From: Cotesia glomerata
Taxonomy: Eukaryota > Arthropoda > Insecta > Hymenoptera > Braconidae
Reading direction: 5' to 3'
NCBI RefSeq assembly: GCF_020080835.1
Contig: NC_058167.1
Span: 11,493,403 to 11,557,402, forward strand
Length of the DNA: 64,000 nt
Below the pieces are notes generated by a model that saw only the letters and a list, made by a program, of their open reading frames with translations, ran no database searches and was not told where the DNA came from. The position numbers were made by a program, and so were the translations under genes. The stretch's first letter is position 1. Each line of letters starts with the position of its first letter. Shown one piece after another: positions 48,096-59,665 of the stretch.

Positions 48096-49500
48096 AACTG
48101 TCCAAGCTTATAGCAATCAAATCTGAATTCTTATAGAAATTTTCAATACTTATATTCTTATTTGTAATTTATATTTTCTCTTTAAATTATTTTCTTGCAA
48201 ATCAGGTGTTTTCTTAATTTTTTTGATCTACTTGCAAATTAATATTACTAAAAAAATTTTCACAGAATAAAAAATTCTTGAAGAAAATATTAAGGAAGAT
48301 TAAAAATTTCTTGATTGAAATAAAAATTTCTTCGCGCAAAAAATTTTGTTTTTTTCCGTAGATGAATAATTAAATTTGATATTTAATTTAATTACAAATA
48401 TCTCTTAGCTGGGCTTCATTACCTACCGGTACCTTACAAAAAATACAAAACGAAAGCATCAATTTTGTAGATTTAATTGAAAAAAAAAATTCCTAATAAT
48501 GTAAAAATGATCTAACAGTATCCACCAAAGAATAAAAATTCTATCATCAGCAAGTACCCAAAAACATAAATGTCTAAGTGCAAAGAAAGTAACACTGGCT
48601 TGAGAGTTACGTTGGCTGTTATCCAAGTCGAGTGACAACGGGAAAGGATTGTTGGCTCGTGTATAAAGTACAAACCAATACCACTAGCACGGGGTTATTT
48701 CTTACTTGGTCTCTTTATCGATAGCCTCCATAACACATAACACATAACACACAAAAGCCGCAAAACTAAACGGGCGTCGGCGGTCCGTCGTTATAAACAT
48801 ATACAAATTCGTCAGAGGCTACCGTGAACAATGGGCCGTTTAGCACCCGAGATATATATCATCATGGTTATAACCGGCTGGTGCTGGTGCTGGTGGAGAT
48901 CAAGAGCAAAGAGAAGAACCAGACTCTCAGTGGTGGTGTTGGCTTCTGTATCTGGCTCTGGTTGATATTCCTTCCTCTGTTATTGGGTATAAATTTTGCC
49001 GCGTGCGCGTCTTCACAATAGCTTGGGAACTTTGTTATAGAGTCAAATCCAGAGTCCACCAAATAATCTCACCCGGCAGCTCATTCCACAATATACATAT
49101 ATACAAACAGATTTATTTATAAATAAAAAATGTTCTCACGTGTGTTGCATATATTGACGCTTTTTATCCATACATATCCATATATTATGTATATAAGTAT
49201 ATATTGTGTTGTTTATTATTCAATATATAGTTTATACTTTGTTGAGGGCGAAAGGAGCAATTTATAAAGATCCGTCGGTAGAATCGAGCCAAGATATTGA
49301 TCAAAGTGAAATCAACAGAGATTCCCGGGGAAGATATACACCGCTGATGCTAAATATTGGTTAAGAATTTCCGATACTCCATTGTCCATCTGGTGGCTAA
49401 ATAAACAAAACAGTAACATTTATACTTTATACTTAACACTAATACCCAAGCGGTTCCGGTGCAGGACGCTGGATATATACAAGGAAAAAAGTGAAATATA

Positions 49501-50263
49501 CACGGAAAAAAGTAAACTGTAATATTCACTCGGATTCTGGTTAATTTTTATAGTTTCAAACAGTAAAGCGGACATCGGGGTGGCAAAAATATAAATATTA
49601 CAGAACTTAATGTAGAAAGTATAAAAGCCACAATTTATAATTTAATATCCAAAATAAGTTATTAGTAACTGTCACTGTAGTAAACAACGACTCTTTCATC
49701 TTAAAAAATTACAGTTTCAAACAGTAAAAATTGCCATTTCAATATATAGTCCATAATATTATAAGGAGAACGGGAACTCAAATGAAAGAGAAGGGGATCC
49801 CACTCTGGGAGAATTTAACATTTCAAACAGTAAAAATTATACTTTTAAATTATACATTTTACCAGTCCAAACAAGTCAATAATTACAGTTTGATTTTTAG
49901 CGTTGCGTTCAAAATTTACTATTTTACTTTGTAAATATTAACGTTGCTTGTATTAGGAATTTACAAACTTTATTTTATACTTTTTACATATCATAAGATC
50001 ATTTTTTAGGTACGAAATGATAAATATCAAAGTCTGAATTCATAATTATTATACTTTAACATTTTAGACATTTACATAGCGAATATTACTGTTTGAAATA
50101 GTATTTTCTTCCATGTAAAGAGTAAATTGTAACGTTTAAATGGTAAATATTATAAAGTGAATAGTAAAATCACGATTTTACTGTTTGAAATGGTAATTTT
50201 TAGCAGGTAATCATTACTTATTATAAATCAACTGTTATTTATTACAGTTTACTTTTTTCCGTG
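49501..50263 (+). mobile_element. MITE, AGTAAACTGTAAT family, copy B
   Basis: This full-length copy has ends CACGGAAAAAAGTAAACTGT and its complement, flanked by TA (49499-49500 and 50264-50265). It is very similar to copies C and D. The 67-codon frame inside has a counterpart in copy D, but the same DNA repeat explains both. Confidence 0.9.
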
Positions 50264-50925
50264 TACAGAACTTAATGTAGAAAGTATAAAAGCCCCAATT
50301 TATAATTTAATATCCAAAACAAGTGATTAGTAATTGTCACTGTAGTAAACAACGACTCTTTCATCTTAAAAAATTACAGTTTCAAACAGTAAAAATTGCC
50401 ATTTCAATATATAGTCCATAATATTATAAGGAGAACGGGAACTAAATGAAAGAGAAGGGGGTCCCACTCTGGGAAAATTTAACATTTGAAACAGTAAAAA
50501 TTATACTTTTAAAATATACATTTTACCAGTCCAAGCAAGTCAATAATAACAGTTTGATTTTTAGCGTTGCGTTTAAAATTTACCATTTTACTTTGTAAAC
50601 ATTAACGTTGCTTGTATTAAAAATTTACTAACTGTATTTTATATTTTTTACATATCATACGATCATTTTTTAAGTACGAAATGATAAATATCAGTCAAAA
50701 TTCTTAATTATTATACTTGAACATTGTCGATATTCGCATAGCAAATATTACTGTTTGAAATAGTATTTTCTTCCATGTAAATAATAAATTGTAGCATTTA
50801 AATGATAAATATTATAAAATGATTAGTAAAATTACGATTTTGCTGTCTGAAATGGTAATTTTTTCTAGTTGATCATTACTTATTATAAATCGACTATTAT
50901 TTATTACAGTTTACTTTTTTCCGTG
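50264..50925 (+). mobile_element. MITE, AGTAAACTGTAAT family, truncated copy C
   Basis: Copy C begins at the internal TACAGAACTTAATGTAGAAA (equivalent to about 49602 in copy B), lacking roughly the first 100 bp, and keeps the right end. It abuts copy B, and the junction lies in TACAG, a string present both at the end of B and at the internal start point. This fits deletion or unequal exchange through microhomology. Confidence 0.85.
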
Positions 50926-50962
50926 TAATACCCAAGTGGTTCCGGTGCAGGACGCTGGATAG

Positions 50963-51115
50963 TTCCAACAAAGACCGATTGGTTACGCCGCAAGAAGAGT
51001 TCACTGATAACATAAGGGGCATCCGGATGAGCCTACCGGTGAAAGTAAGGCTCCATCTGAGCGTACTGGCTTCTATTCGCAAATCTGGATCTGCAAATAA
51101 ATAAATAAATAAATA
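50963..51115 (+). repeat. Retroelement-like 3' end with TAAA tail
   Basis: A GC-richer piece ending CGCAAATCTGGATCTGC runs into AAATAAATAAATAAATAAAT. The form fits a LINE or SINE 3' end, but no family-specific sequence is recognised and no target duplication was found. Confidence 0.45.
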
Positions 51116-51984
51116 GATGAAATAAAAATAGTTATTTATTGATATGAATAGATTTAGGAATTTCTGGAGCGTTTAAAGATACGGGAGGATATAAAAGTGG
51201 AATAAATAAATAAATAACAAGTATTAAATGTTTTAAGGATAAGGATGAGCCCCGGGATTGGACGGAGTAGGTGAAGCGAACAAGAAGAAACAAAACTGGG
51301 TGGAGATGGAGAGTAAGGAGGAAGTTCCAATATGTCATGAGGCCGTGAGACGAAAATTGAAAGAGGAAGCGCATTGGTGTCCATAGCATTGTGATGTGGG
51401 GACTCGAGAATCGGCAAATACAAACCACCAGTGTATAAGAGTATAAGAATGCCGCGCGCGCTATACGGGTCCCTCGTTGTAGATGTCCCTGTGCCGCAGG
51501 TGCCGGGGCCGTCGATAAATATGTCAACAAGCAACACCATGAGCGGGCAAGACCGCGCGCGGTTATCCACACTCTTCTAAACGCTTCCTCTCTTACTTTA
51601 GCCTCTCTCTTTCATTTCTCATCCGTCTTAAGTTTTTCTCCTCTGGTTATGTTCTTCTTCTTCTTCGGCTTCTGATGCTGATGCTGCTGATTCGTCTTTG
51701 CTTGTTCGTCTTTTACCCTTTATCTGCACATGTGACCGCATGAAAGATTCCCGTATTTTATACATTTGAATTTGAATATTATGGAAATGTCCGTTCTTTA
51801 AATTCGAATTCGCGTTCTGTGTTAAAGATCGAGGTGGTTAGTGAGTAGTGATTCGTGTTTCTGGTGGTGTTAGTAGAGTGGAGTGGAAGAAAAAAAAAAT
51901 TAAGCAAAGAATCTGGAACCTGATGATGGAGAATTTTAAAAATAATAAGACTTTGAGACCTAAGGTGGAAAATAAGCAAATATA
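51116..51984. other. GC-richer non-coding stretch
   Basis: Two overlapping minus-strand frames of 138 and 146 codons (51132-51572) exist in different phases over the same DNA, which argues against either being real. They show no domain. The rest is single-copy. Confidence 0.5.
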
Positions 51985-52078
51985 TATTTATTTATTTTCT
52001 TATAAAATCAACTTAACAGCCCATAGGCCAATAACAGGGTCGCTATAATGTTATACATAGCGATGTACATACATATTA
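51985..52078 (-). repeat. LINE 3'-end-like tail, antisense
   Basis: TATTTATTTATTTTC is followed by AACAGCCCATAGGCCAATAA, CAGGGTCGCTATA and AGCGATGTACATACATATTA. The match to 63880-63960 (AACAGCATAGCCAATAACAG, then GATGTACATAGTA) shows a shared family. Read on the minus strand it is a 3' UTR with a TAAA tail. Confidence 0.6.
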
Positions 52079-52800
52079 AGGTGGCCCAAAAAAACCGACT
52101 TTTTTTTTTTTGAATCGAGTGAAAAAATCTTAGTTTTTTATGTTTTAAGAACCCTCTCCAAAAGACAGCTTAAAAAAAATTTTTAAGAAGTCACTCTAAA
52201 TTTTTAAAAATTTCAAAAATCGTCAAAAGTCGAACTTTTTTTTTTTTAATTTTTTTTCTCGTTACGGTATAATTTTATAGACTAAAAAAAAAACAAGTTT
52301 CTGAAAATTTCAGTTCAAAATTTAAATTTTGAAAGGTTGCTCATAATTTTCTTCAATTTATTAGTGCATTAGTTTAGATTTTTTCGAGCGATCTTTTACT
52401 ATTCAAATTAAAATTCTATGCATTTTTTTTCTTTTCATTAGTACAACTATCGATAAAAATACACCACGAGATGAACTAAAATTCAAGCACAATATAGAAA
52501 AAATAATTTTTTTCAATTTAGTAATTTTGTTTAATCAACTTCCAAGCGTGGGTTCGAATCCCAAGCTGGTCTTAGAAACCAGCTTGGTTGAGATTTGACG
52601 TTTGCCGCGTAGATTGAGATTTTTACAAAACAAAAAAACCCCACCGTACCACTCCCAACAGTTAAAGTCGGCAATATGACTAATTAAAGAAAAAAAAAAA
52701 AAATTATCAGCGACCTTTCAAAATTTAAATTTTGAACTGAAACTTTCAGAAACTTATTTTTTTTTTTGGTCTATAAAATTACCCTTTGCTTCTCTATAAT
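52079..52800. mobile_element. Inverted-repeat element with tRNA B-box fragment
   Basis: Arms of about 87 bp (52263-52348 and 52700-52790) match in inverse orientation, sharing CAGTTCAAAATTTAAATTTT and ATAATTTTATAGAC. The left flank starts AAGGTGGCCCAAAAAAACCG. Between the arms is GCGTGGGTTCGAATCCCAAG (52547-52566), the same B-box stretch as in the SINE at 73-448, followed by a hairpin AAGCTGGT/ACCAGCTT. There is no A box, so this is a SINE remnant carried in the foldback. Confidence 0.65.
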
Positions 52801-53312
52801 CCTTATTTCGGGATTTTGGTCACACGCATACCCAGTTTATCAAATTTTTCTGTTATCAGACTCATTAAAATAAATAAATAATAATTTTATATCAAATTTA
52901 TAATTATCATTATTATTATTTATTTATTTATTGAGTTTATTTCCAAAAATTTTTAAGATTAGTTTTATTCTTAATTAGAATAAATTTTTATGTCAAAGAA
53001 GAAATGATAATTTTTGGAAATAAACTTAACTAAATAATGATAATAATGATTTGTAAAAAAAAGTACATTAACCTAGGTCGTGACTTAACCTGTCGGAAAA
53101 TAACCTTTTGGGAATTATGATGCTGATGACGCGATAACTATACACTATACATACAAATAGATACATGTTATTTAATGATGATGCTAAACAGTGACTCAAG
53201 ATTTCATTGTCGAGATTCCCGATTAACATGACAAACCGTTAACTGCTGAATTTTTAAATTCGATTTGTTTGTTCATTTTGTCTTTTAACATCAAAACATT
53301 TCAATGGATGAA
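52801..53312. other. AT-rich stretch with one palindrome
   Basis: A palindrome spans about 52905-53052: ATCATTATTATTATTTATTT and AGTTTATTTCCAAAAATTTT on the left face their complements on the right. It is probably a small foldback element. The rest is unremarkable. Confidence 0.5.
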
Positions 53313-53314
53313 TA

Positions 53315-54080
53315 CACGGAAAAAAGTAAACTGTAATATTCACTCGGATTCCGGTTAATTTTTATAGTTTCAAACAGTAAAGCGGACATCGGGGTGCCAA
53401 AAATATAAATATTACAGAACTTAATGTAGAAAGTATAAAAGCCACAATTTATAATTTAATATCCAAAATAAGTGATTAGTAACTGTCACTGTAGTAAACA
53501 ACGACAATTTCATCTTAAAAAATTACAGTTTCAAACAGTAAAAATTGCCATTTCAATATATAGTCCATAATATTATAAGGAGAACGGGAACTCAGATGAA
53601 AGAGAAGGGGGTAGTCTCACTCTGGGAGAATTTAACATTTGAAACAGTAAAAATTATACTTTTAAAATATACATTTTACCAGTCCAAGCAAGTCAATAAT
53701 TACAGTTTGATTTTTAGCGTTGCGTTCAAAATTTACCATTTTACTTTGTAAATATTAACGTTGCTCGTATTAGAAATTTAGTAACTTTATTTTATACTTT
53801 TTACATATCATAAGATCATTTTTTGGGTACGAAATGATAAATATCAAAGTCTGAATTCTTAATTATTATACTTTAACATTTTAGACATTTACATAGCGAA
53901 TATTACTGTTTGAAATAGTATTTTCTTCCATGTAAAGAGTAAATTGTAACGTTTAAATGGTAAATATTATAAAGTGAATAGTAAAATCACGATTTTACTG
54001 TTTGAAATGGTAATTTTTAGCAGTTGATCATTACTTATTATAAATCGACTGTTATTTATTACAGTTTACTTTTTTCCGTG
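53315..54080 (+). mobile_element. MITE, AGTAAACTGTAAT family, copy D
   Basis: This full-length copy is flanked by TA (53313-53314 and 54081-54082). It is in the same orientation as copies B and C and nearly identical to copy B, so both are relatively young. Confidence 0.9.
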
Positions 54081-54082
54081 TA

Positions 54083-56673
54083 AGAGTTATGATACTGTTT
54101 CTTTAAAAATTTATTGGCTCTAATGAAATAATCACCTATTATTTATTTATATCAAATGATTTTGCATTAAAAAACATTGCCGATTTCGATGTGGTCACTA
54201 ATGAAATCCCTAAGATTCTCCCTTTGAGTTACAATCGATTGAAGTTAATTCTACTCGATGACAACTGACGCAAAGGGAGCTCACGTCAAGAATTCAGCAA
54301 ACTCAATTCCTTGTACAGAACTAGTAAGTAAACACCATTGACCCTCTGGCCTAGGACCTGAGACTCCCCCTATTGGTCATGTAACCATTTTCACACAACA
54401 AAGCTCAACACTAGTTCCCCAATCTACAAATTTCAAATGCACTTTGTACCAGTGTATAATTTCAAGTAAAAAATTCAATTTCCACCTAATACCTTCTCAA
54501 TCATAAAAAATGCATTTTCAAATAAAAATTTAGTAAACAAAAAAGTTCCATCAAAAGATCCAAGTCTATTTGCCGAAGCGACGTTAAATTTGGTAACTTC
54601 CAGCAAGTCCAATATTTACATACTCAGTTCCCGGGTATCTTGGTATCTTTTATATAAAGATAGTTGTTGCGTATAGAAAGGGAAGCAGAAGTGTTGAGTG
54701 CCGGTTGACCAGTACCACTGCTTTGCAAGACACACAACATACAACACACAACACACAACACCAAGTAGTGTAATGTGTTATGTCTTGTCCTGCCTCCAAA
54801 TAGGAGCAAACAGAGACGTAAGCTCTAGGTATAGCAAGTAGTAAAGCCTCCATAAGACTGGACGTGAGTGTATAAATAAAGCTCAAGACAAGTAGATTTT
54901 GCAGGTTGAATCTTGGGAAGATAGAGCATGTATGACTGTAGCACTCAACAGTAGTTCTGGCTGAATAACTAAAGAGAAGAAGAGAAGAGATGATGGCAGA
55001 ATAGAAGTGGAATAGAATCCCTTCCGGGCCTAGGGTATCCAGAGAATACCAACATCACAAGTCCCTTGTTGGACCTTTGGATCTCTATCGCACTTTGCCG
55101 GACAGTATACATATATATATATACACATACATATACATCCACAGTAACATAACAGAGCTTTGGTCAGTTAAACATGCGCATATTGCATGAAACTGAACAG
55201 AGAACTATATAGAGCAGTTTCATCTCATCTGTATGCTCGATGGAGGATCTCCAGCTCCATGCTCCATCCTCCATCCAGAATCCTCGAGCTCTGTATTAAC
55301 ACCTTCGTGTTGCTCTGCTATGTACACGAGTATTCTCGCTCTTACTCTTGCTTTAGCCTCGCTCACTCACTTGGCCGTGCTTTCCTCTGCTAAACCTGGA
55401 CCTGGAGCAGAAGCAGAAGCAGAAGCAGAAGCAGAAGCATTCTCTTTGCTGGTGTGCTCTGTATATGGCTATCGCTTGCTCTCTTACTCGTGTTCACTCT
55501 CAATCGTTTGATACTGTACACGGCTGCCTGAGCACTACGTTTACTACTCCGTACTCTGCTCTTATATTGAACGTCCAATAGCAGTACTTGCAATGCATAC
55601 ATATCCTTCGATGTCTGCACACATCCACAGTTCGAGGATTATTTTCGGTGGGAAAAGGGATACAGCCGTGGATCGAATCGATTTACATCCAATTCCTGGA
55701 ACTATGTATGTATATACTGATGCTGATGTTCCTTCTGGCTCTGGTGGTGCTGGTACTGCTTCTGTTGCTGCCAGTTACCAGTTAGCACGACTGCTTTGCA
55801 CCGCCGACGCAACCGATCGGTCGATCGATCCTTCGCGGCCATCCTCGTCAATTAATTTCAATCTTGCTATACCTATTCGTATAAGCGGTGATAATTATCG
55901 ATTCAAGGAAAAGACGGATCTCTTTTTTTTACACATGTAGCTTTTCATGCAGTCCCATGTGGACACTGCAAGGTTTAAAGGTTCAGTTTCTAGCTGATGA
56001 TCCTTTATTTCATTTATGTTCATGTAATTGTTTATCGAGTGTGAGTAAGGGAAAAAATTAATAGCTGGTTAAAATCGAGCTCAGCTTCGGCTAACACACA
56101 CTCATGTCTCTACGGGCCACCAACACCGAGGAGGAACCCTCCTCGTACCAATTGGAGCCAACATGCCACATCATTACGCTCGGCTAATTAATTGTGATTT
56201 ATCGGCTTCAAAATGGGATACATGGATACCAAGATTGGGGGTGGCTTGAGAAATAATACTTTGGTTGATCTTTTTTTTAATGATAATTTTTTTTTGTAGG
56301 TTTTTTTTTCATGGATTTTTTGATATGCGTTTTGGTGTAAATCGGAACAATGATAAACTTTTTTAGGTAAATTGATTGCTAAGTAATTACACAAGTGTGT
56401 CATTGAATAATAGGGAAAATTTTATATTTTTTTGTGATAGAAATTGAAAAAAATATTTTGGAATAATAAATTACAAAATAAAAAGTAAGTAAAACTTATT
56501 TAAAATAAACAGTTTCAGTCGCGTTTTAATAACAATAATTTTTTATTTATTTTTTTTAAAATATGATTTTTATAAAACAAACCAATGCGCATCTACAAAA
56601 TTGTTTAGATGCGTTCTTTGTAAAAATGTATCGATATATTATCTATATTGTATATTTAAATTTGTCGACCTCA
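54083..56673. other. Long GC-richer non-coding block
   Basis: About 54200-56170 is the largest GC-richer, repeat-poor block in the window. It contains CACAACAC/ACAACAC short repeats (54732-54762) and a GCAGAA tandem (55406-55439). Frames up to 115 codons (55593-55940) overlap others on the same and opposite strand and show no domain. It could be a promoter-proximal or intronic region of an unseen gene. The last 500 bp are AT-rich. Confidence 0.5.
55406..55439. repeat. GCAGAA tandem repeat
   Basis: There are nearly six perfect AGCAGA hexamer units. Confidence 0.95.
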
Positions 56674-57715
56674 CACGAAAAGAACAAAATGACACTGGAT
56701 ATCATCCCACATTATACTCAGTGATATCTGTGAAAAAAAATTTTATATAGTAGTTAATATAATCCAGATTATACCGAATGATTTCTGGATTATACTCGGT
56801 GTAATCTTCGATTGTACTCAATCATTTTTCTGATTATACCGCGTAAGATTACACTGGATATAATCTGAGATGATATCCTGTATAATTTGGATTATACTCG
56901 GTAGAATCTTGAATTATACCCACGATAACTTCGCCATTTTTTTTTCTAGTGCCTGCGCACTTAGCATTATCATATCTATTATGTATTTTAATTATTAGGA
57001 AAGTCAAATATTCTTTTAAATAATTATTACACACACGCATAAAAACAATTTTTTTGAAATAACAAAAGACGGGATAACTGAAAAATATGTTGTGGTAACA
57101 AATAAGTATAGTTATAGCAACAAAATCATTAGTTGCATTAACAAAATGTTTCAAGTTGTACTAACAAACCAGTTTGTTAAATCACAAAATCAATTTGTTG
57201 CCCTAACAAAATCATTTTGTTGCTGTCACAAAGGAATTTTGTTGCAATAACAAACCTAATTTGTTGCTCAAATATTTTCCAAATCAGCTATAGCTGATTA
57301 TAGCATATTTTTAAATTATGTATCCTTATAAAATTTACTGTAACAAATTTATTTGTTATTCCAACAATTTCTCATTGTTATTATTGCAAATTCTCTTCGT
57401 TACTTTTTCAACAAATTGTTTTTGTTACTCCAACAAATTCTCTTTGTTTTTTTAATAGAATAAAAAAATTTGTTATACCAACTAAAGTATTTTGTCGAAT
57501 CAACTTAAAGATTTTGCTATAGTAACAAAACTGTTTTGTTGTTATAACATATCAATACCTTGTTATAACTTAAATTTCGTTATTTTAGCATATAATTTGT
57601 TATCCCTATGTTAACAAATTCACTTGTTGCCACAACATATCTTAGGTTATCTTAATAAAATTTTTTTCTGCGTGATAGTTAAAAAACATTTTTTTCTTTT
57701 CTTAAAAAAAAACTT
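56674..57715. mobile_element. Partial long GATATCATCC-family MITE
   Basis: The left end CACGAAAAGAACAAAATGAC and the following arm match the short MITEs at 2625 and 58897. From about 56890 the sequence matches 16430-18220 in the inverse sense, through GCGCACTTAGCATTATCATA to AAATAATTATTAC. The right terminal arm is not found. A different MITE is nested at 57034-57674. Confidence 0.7.
57034..57674. mobile_element. Nested MITE, AACAAAATTTTGTT type
   Basis: The ends CACGCATAAAAACAATTTTT and the complement of CACGCAGAAAAAAATTTTAT enclose dozens of TTTGTTG/CAACAAA words, often as AACAAAATNATTTTGTTG. A central CAGCTATAGCTG palindrome lies at about 57284-57295. The flanking dinucleotides do not match cleanly (CA and AT). 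The host sequence resumes after it, as seen against the copy at 16430-18220. Confidence 0.75.
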
Positions 57716-58896
57716 TTTTTTTTGGTGATTACAAAATTTTATCGAATTCTGCTTGAATATTTTTCTGAAAAACTCTTGAGAAAAAATTTTCCAAATGGGC
57801 TCATTATAAAAATTGATATTTTTTCCTTATTAATTAATAAAAAAAAATTCAGACCACTTTAATTTCAAACGTTTTATCGTAAATTTAAAAGTAAAATGAA
57901 AAAAAAAATTTTTCTCCACTAAATTTGAGAGCATAAATATTTTTTTCATATAAAATAAAAAATAGCAACATCTGTTAGATTTAAAAAAAAATAAATATGA
58001 TCGAAAATTCTTTTTTAAAAATGACAGATTCATCCAAGCGATGCTGAGGTCCCCAACGTCGTTGACATTCCCAGGATACTTGGATTCCCCGTAATTTCTG
58101 TTATTCCACAAGATTATTCGCCATCGCATGTAGTAATAAGGCGAGGTATATACAATATAGATTATATATTTGTATTAAAGTTAGCAAAGAGGGACAGCTG
58201 CTACGATTATCCGTTGCGACAACTACGACAGAATATTATGAAGCATGAGCATGTCATTATCCGTGTATATATATGTATATAAGGAGGGTAAGTTGTGACA
58301 GGCTCTCAGGCATGAATTTTCGTGCAACAAGTTGCCTACTTAGCGATCTAGAAACCTATCCAACCGTACCAATATCTTCTTTTCTTATCCGACCTTTTTA
58401 CACTCGCCCTTCTTCTCAATCTCGCACACAACCGCGACACTCGTCTTTACATTTAACGTCGCCGCGAGAGTTTTTCATATGACAAAAATATTTTTCTCTT
58501 TTTTATTTAATAAAAAGCATAACACACATATCCATTCAGGAAAAAATGAGACTAGAGACTAGAGACTAGAGACTACAGACTGAGCCACCACTTTTAAACC
58601 ACTTACTTACGGTTCATAAGAGTGTTCAAAATATTGTCGCGTGTATTTCATCTTCACGTTCTACCGATTGTCAGGATAAAGATGACGATCATCATCATCC
58701 TTAATCCAACAATGTCCTTACAAACTATTTTCAAAATGCCTGGCTTTGACAAAACATAAACCGTATATTATATACGTTATTAGAATACATACTTTTATAT
58801 TACTGTGTTCTTTTGTTAGAAATATGCTTCAGCACAAAAATATTTTTTTTCATACTATCAACGATTGAACACGAAAATAAATTTTCTTCTTTGCTA
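57716..58896. other. Non-coding stretch
   Basis: AT-rich to about 58020, then a GC-richer single-copy block to about 58740. A GAGACTA tandem lies at 58548-58577. Frames of 69 and 99 codons show no domain. Confidence 0.5.
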
Positions 58897-59136
58897 CACG
58901 GAAAGAACAAGATGACACTGGATATCATCCCAGATTATACTGAGCGAAAAAAAATTTCAGATAGTAGCTAGTATAATCCAGATTATAATGAGTATAATCC
59001 AGATTACAATGAGTATAATCCAGATATCACGCAGTATAATCTGGATTTTTCTAGCTACTATCTGAAATTTTTTTCACCACAGATATCACTGAGTATAATC
59101 TGGGATTATATCCAGTGTCATCTTGTTCTTTCCGTG
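58897..59136. mobile_element. Palindromic MITE, GATATCATCC family, copy 2
   Basis: The ends CACGGAAAGAACAAGATGAC and their complement are nearly perfect, with TA on both sides (58895-58896 and 59137-59138). The interior repeats AATCCAGATTATAATGAGTA. It is better preserved than copy 1 and probably younger. Confidence 0.9.
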
Positions 59137-59424
59137 TACTGCAAAAATTTATTTAAGTTTGGAATAATTAAAAAAATTAACACAATTATTATTTTTTGAA
59201 TTAATAATTTCAACTATTAAAGATAAAAATCTGCTAACAAATTTTAAGATAAATATTGTTGCGTTCGAACATGAACCTTTTTTTCAATAATATATAATTG
59301 AACGTTTCTGAATCGACAATTTATTAATTTTTGAATTTTATAGTTTTAATTAATTTTTTTTAAACATGTCAATTGAACAATTTTGAGTTTTTATCGATTG
59401 ATTTTAGTTTAAGCTTAGTTAAAA

Positions 59425-59665
59425 TATCGTTCCGTTTTTTGATTTCATAAAATGTTTAATCTACAAAGCTTTCGACTTATATAATAAGATCCCTGAAAAC
59501 ATTAAAGCAGAAAATAGACTCCCTTATTTTAAAAGAGAATTGAAAGAATATGTAAAAATGATATTTTAATAATGTGATATTTTTTTATATTTGTATATAT
59601 GTAAAACTTTATGTACTTATTTTGTGATACAAAGAAATAGCAAATTGCTAAATAAACTATTATTA
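59425..59665 (+). mobile_element. LINE 3' end with reverse transcriptase C-terminus
   Basis: A frame at about 59425-59569 ends a LINE ORF2: residues include FIKCLIYKAFDLYNKIPENI and YFKRELKEYVKMIF before the stop TAA at 59567-59569. This matches the F-N-L-L-P/fK..L type C-terminus also seen in the LINE at 27470-28045. The 3' UTR follows with GCAAATTGCTAAATAAACTA and an ATT-rich tail. The upstream frame is closed by a stop, so the element is heavily truncated. Confidence 0.65.

Larger units (their letters stand above)
47290..49440. other. Non-coding stretch
   Basis: Apart from the repeats at 47558-47623 and 47914-48095, no element is recognised. A GC-richer block at about 48590-49080 has 64-65 codon frames on both strands with no domain; the plus-strand frame is partly hydrophobic by chance of GTG/CTG runs. 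Confidence 0.5.
49441..50962. repeat. Direct repeat of 37 bp flanking a MITE pair
   Basis: AATACCCAAGCGGTTCCGGT followed by GCAGGACGCTGGATA lies at 49441-49475. It recurs at 50927-50961 with a single C-to-T change. The two MITE copies B and C lie between. This indicates a local duplication of the insertion site. Confidence 0.85.

Noticed and set aside
51132..51572. Two long overlapping minus-strand frames of 138 and 146 codons
   Set aside because: They use different phases of the same GC-richer DNA and show no domain, so neither can be supported.
49731..53751. Near-identical 67-68 codon frames at 49731-49934 and 53545-53751
   Set aside because: Both lie at the same place in two copies of one MITE. 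DNA identity of the repeat explains the similarity, and the truncated copy C and the reversed copy A do not keep the frame.
55593..55940. Frame of 115 codons in GC-richer DNA
   Set aside because: It overlaps other frames, is partly low-complexity (Ser/Gly/Ala), and shows no domain, signal peptide or splice context that I can defend.
16430..57154. Shared peptide around IHNRYDNAKCAG in frames at 17829-18020 and 56849-57154
   Set aside because: The peptide follows from two copies of one MITE family. Differences are spread over all codon positions, so there is no sign of protein selection.
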